From positions 1 through 7,916 of the forward strand of contig DLGO01000073.1 in the NCBI GenBank assembly GCA_002482725.1: a stretch of 7,916 nucleotides of DNA, written 5' to 3'. A model generated the notes under the pieces. The model ran no database searches. It was not told the origin of the DNA and saw nothing but the letters and a program-made list of their open reading frames with translations. The stretch is from Bacteroidetes bacterium UBA7692 (lineage in GTDB: Bacteria; Bacteroidota; Bacteroidia; Chitinophagales; LD1). This document shows, one piece after another, positions 5,860 to 7,916 of this stretch. The position numbers were made by a program, and so were the translations under genes. How positions within the stretch are numbered: position 1 is the stretch's first letter; each line of letters opens with the position of its first letter.

Positions 5860-7878
5860 ATGTCTGCTATAAACCAGGCTGAGCTTATATCCCAGCTGAT
5901 CGTTGCCTCTGCGCAAAGCCCCATGATACTTGTAAATAAGGATGGGAATATCATATTTGTAAACAGCGAAACCGAAAAGCTGTTTGCCTATGATAATGGC
6001 GAGATGGTAGGCAGACCCATAGAGGATATAATAGCAAAGCGATACAAAGAAAAGCTGGTAGACCCAAGGAATATTTTTGAGGGTGAGCCAAAGGATTGGG
6101 TGTTGGGCAATGGCAAAGAGCTATATGCCGCGCGCAAGGATGAAACGGAGTTTGCCGCAGAGATGGGCCTGATACAAATGGTAACCAACGAAGGCAAGCT
6201 GACACTGGTAGTAATAACAGATATAACTGCACGCAAGCTGGAAGCAGAAAACCTGGTGAGCAGCGAGCGGCAATTCAGGGAGTTTTTTGACAATGCACCC
6301 GAGGCAATAGTAATACTGGACATAGACACGCTAACCTTTAGCAGGACCAACTCCAATGCCTACAAACTATTCAAGTATCCATCGGACGCTCTGCGCGATA
6401 TGGGGCTGATAGATATAAGCCCGGAGTGGCAGCCTGATGGAAAGAGGTCGCAGGAAAAAATAACCGGGCTGATAGAACATGCCATGAACGTAGAGAAGAT
6501 GTTCTTTGAATGGTCGATATGCGATGCCGATGGCAATGAGCTGCTGTGCGAGGTAAGGCTGGTAGCCCTGCCGGGAGCCAACAGCCGGCAGCTGATGGCC
6601 AGCTTTATAGATATAGCAGAGCGTAAGCTTACAGAGTCGGACCTGCGCACAGCACACAAGCGCTTGCTGTTCAGGCTGGAGAATACGCTGCTCGGATTTA
6701 TAGAATGGGACGAAAATCACAAGGTGAAAGCATGGTCGAAAAGGTCGAGTGAAATATTTGGCTGGACCATGGAAGAATTTATGAGCCAGCAAAAGAATGT
6801 ATATGGCCTGGTATATGAAGCCGACCTTAGCTGGATACAGGACATATCGGAGAAGCTGATAAACGGTGAAATGGAGCGCATTAGCGTACTGCAAAGGAAC
6901 TATACCAAAGACGGCCGTGTAATATGGTGCGAGTGGTTCCACTCGGTGCTGAAGGATGAGAGCGGCAAGGTAGATACCATAATGTCGCTGGTGCAGGATG
7001 TAACAGAAAGGAAGAATGCAGAAAAACAGATACTGCAGATGAACAGGCACCTGGAGCAGCGTGTAAGCGAACGCACCATGAGACTTACCGAAGCCAATAA
7101 AGAACTGGAAGGATTCTCGTACTCGGTATCGCATGACCTGCGCGCACCGGTAAGGGCTATACTTGGATTTGGCAAAATAATAAGGCGCGAATATGGCGCA
7201 ACAATGGATAAAGACCTGTGCGAGCTGTTTGAGCATATAGAAGGCAGCGGCTTGCGCATGAATATGATAATAGAAGACCTGCTAAGCCTGGCGAAGTATG
7301 GTAAGGAGAAGCTGCATATGGAGCGCGTGGATATGACCAAGCTGTTCCAAAATGTATGGAACAATATAAAAAGGCTGACCCCAAACAATATAGTGCTGGA
7401 CCTGCCGGTGCTGCCGCATGTAGAGGGCGACCGTTCTATACTGGAGCAGGTGCTTATAAACCTGCTAAGCAATGCTATTAAATACTCCTCTAAAAAAGAG
7501 AAACCAACGATACAGGTTGGCTTTAAGGAGGAAGATAATTTCACTTCATTCTTTGTAAAAGACAATGGAGTAGGGTTCAGTATGGAATATTACCACCGCC
7601 TGTTCGGAGCCTTCCAAAGGCTGCATGGTGTAAGCGAATTTGATGGCACAGGTGTAGGGCTGCTATTGGTGAAGCGCATAGTGGAAAAACATGGAGGCGC
7701 CGTATGGGCAGAGAGCAAAATAAATGAAGGGGCGACTTTTTGGTTTACATTGCCAAAAGCATTGCCACAAAAATTTGCCATGCGCACAGAAGAGAAAAAG
7801 CTAGTGGAAAGGGCACCGCAGATACCTGTGGCAAACATCAAGAAAATAGAGCTGCGCAGAATGCAGTCCGGTGGTTAA
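5860..7878 (+). CDS. Soluble multi-PAS sensor histidine kinase
   Basis: This 672-residue protein senses a signal through PAS domains, autophosphorylates on histidine and passes the phosphate to a response regulator. There is no signal peptide or membrane helix, so it is cytoplasmic. Three PAS units run in order: about 10-124 (ending ITDITARK, with KELYAARKDETEF typical of the family), about 136-256 (ending FIDIAERK) and about 268-385 (ending VQDVTERK). A helical, probably coiled-coil linker (386-418) leads to the HisKA domain, whose phospho-acceptor is His425 in SVSHDLRAP. The ATPase domain is complete: N box with Asn538 in NLLSNA, G1 in DNGVGF (568-573), F box near 578-589, and G2 in GTGVGL (596-601). 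A basic tail of about 40 residues follows. There is no receiver domain, and no response regulator lies in the window; one could begin just beyond the right edge. No haem or flavin ligand motif is visible to me, so the signal is unknown. Confidence 0.95.
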   Translation: MSAINQAELISQLIVASAQSPMILVNKDGNIIFVNSETEKLFAYDNGEMVGRPIEDIIAKRYKEKLVDPRNIFEGEPKDWVLGNGKELYAARKDETEFAAEMGLIQMVTNEGKLTLVVITDITARKLEAENLVSSERQFREFFDNAPEAIVILDIDTLTFSRTNSNAYKLFKYPSDALRDMGLIDISPEWQPDGKRSQEKITGLIEHAMNVEKMFFEWSICDADGNELLCEVRLVALPGANSRQLMASFIDIAERKLTESDLRTAHKRLLFRLENTLLGFIEWDENHKVKAWSKRSSEIFGWTMEEFMSQQKNVYGLVYEADLSWIQDISEKLINGEMERISVLQRNYTKDGRVIWCEWFHSVLKDESGKVDTIMSLVQDVTERKNAEKQILQMNRHLEQRVSERTMRLTEANKELEGFSYSVSHDLRAPVRAILGFGKIIRREYGATMDKDLCELFEHIEGSGLRMNMIIEDLLSLAKYGKEKLHMERVDMTKLFQNVWNNIKRLTPNNIVLDLPVLPHVEGDRSILEQVLINLLSNAIKYSSKKEKPTIQVGFKEEDNFTSFFVKDNGVGFSMEYYHRLFGAFQRLHGVSEFDGTGVGLLLVKRIVEKHGGAVWAESKINEGATFWFTLPKALPQKFAMRTEEKKLVERAPQIPVANIKKIELRRMQSGG

Positions 7879-7879
7879 G

Positions 7880-7894
7880 GCAACTTTCTGTTGC
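7880..7894 (+). terminator. Possible weak terminator hairpin after the kinase gene
   Basis: Two bases after the stop codon, GCAAC and GTTGC form a perfect 5-bp stem around a TTTCT loop. Only a broken T-rich stretch (GTAATTTCATT) follows, so this would be a weak intrinsic terminator. It could instead be a mere inverted repeat ahead of a downstream gene. Confidence 0.3.
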
Positions 7895-7916
7895 GTAATT
7901 TCATTAAGCTTGCATC

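Noticed and set aside
5860..6240. Reading the first PAS domain as a FixL-like haem oxygen sensor.
   Set aside because: The overall PAS fold and the KELYAARKDETEF segment fit the general family, but I cannot see the haem-ligating histidine context.
6367..7236. A 289-codon open frame on the minus strand opposite the kinase gene.
   Set aside because: It lies wholly antisense to a gene with complete PAS, HisKA and ATPase motifs. Its translation shows no domain and is explained by the biased codon use of the sense gene.

Overview
The window reads as chromosomal DNA of a member of the Bacteroidota, probably of the Chitinophagales/Chitinophagaceae kind. The basis is a type A type IX secretion (T9SS) sorting domain on the protease, a Bacteroidota-style -7 promoter element (TAnnTTTG) upstream of it, weak or absent Shine-Dalgarno sequences, and a lipoprotein signal with a charged stretch just after the lipid cysteine. 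Genus and species cannot be read from it.

Layout: there are four real genes in two divergent arms. On the minus strand, a 246-residue lipoprotein gene (2457-3197) is followed after 34 bp by a 791-residue secreted, probably outer-membrane protein gene (47-2422). The two look like one transcription unit, and I recognise neither family. About 193-217 bp of AT-rich DNA, depending on the start used, separates this unit from the plus-strand arm and must hold promoters for both directions. On the plus strand, a secreted subtilisin-like (S8) protease with a T9SS C-terminal domain (3415-5685) is followed, after a 174-bp gap, by a soluble three-PAS sensor histidine kinase (5860-7878). A short hairpin follows the kinase stop at the right edge.

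How they relate: three of the four products act at or beyond the outer membrane (lipoprotein, probable barrel protein, T9SS protease). The fourth is a cytoplasmic signalling kinase with no response regulator in view. Nothing in the sequence ties the kinase to the protease. The plus-strand genes share a codon style that leans very heavily on ATA for isoleucine, while the minus-strand pair is more mixed and more AT-rich.

I found no tRNA, rRNA, CRISPR array, insertion sequence, integrase or phage gene. This looks like ordinary Bacteroidota chromosome. The least explained part is the lipoprotein/outer-membrane pair, and I do not claim a new system.
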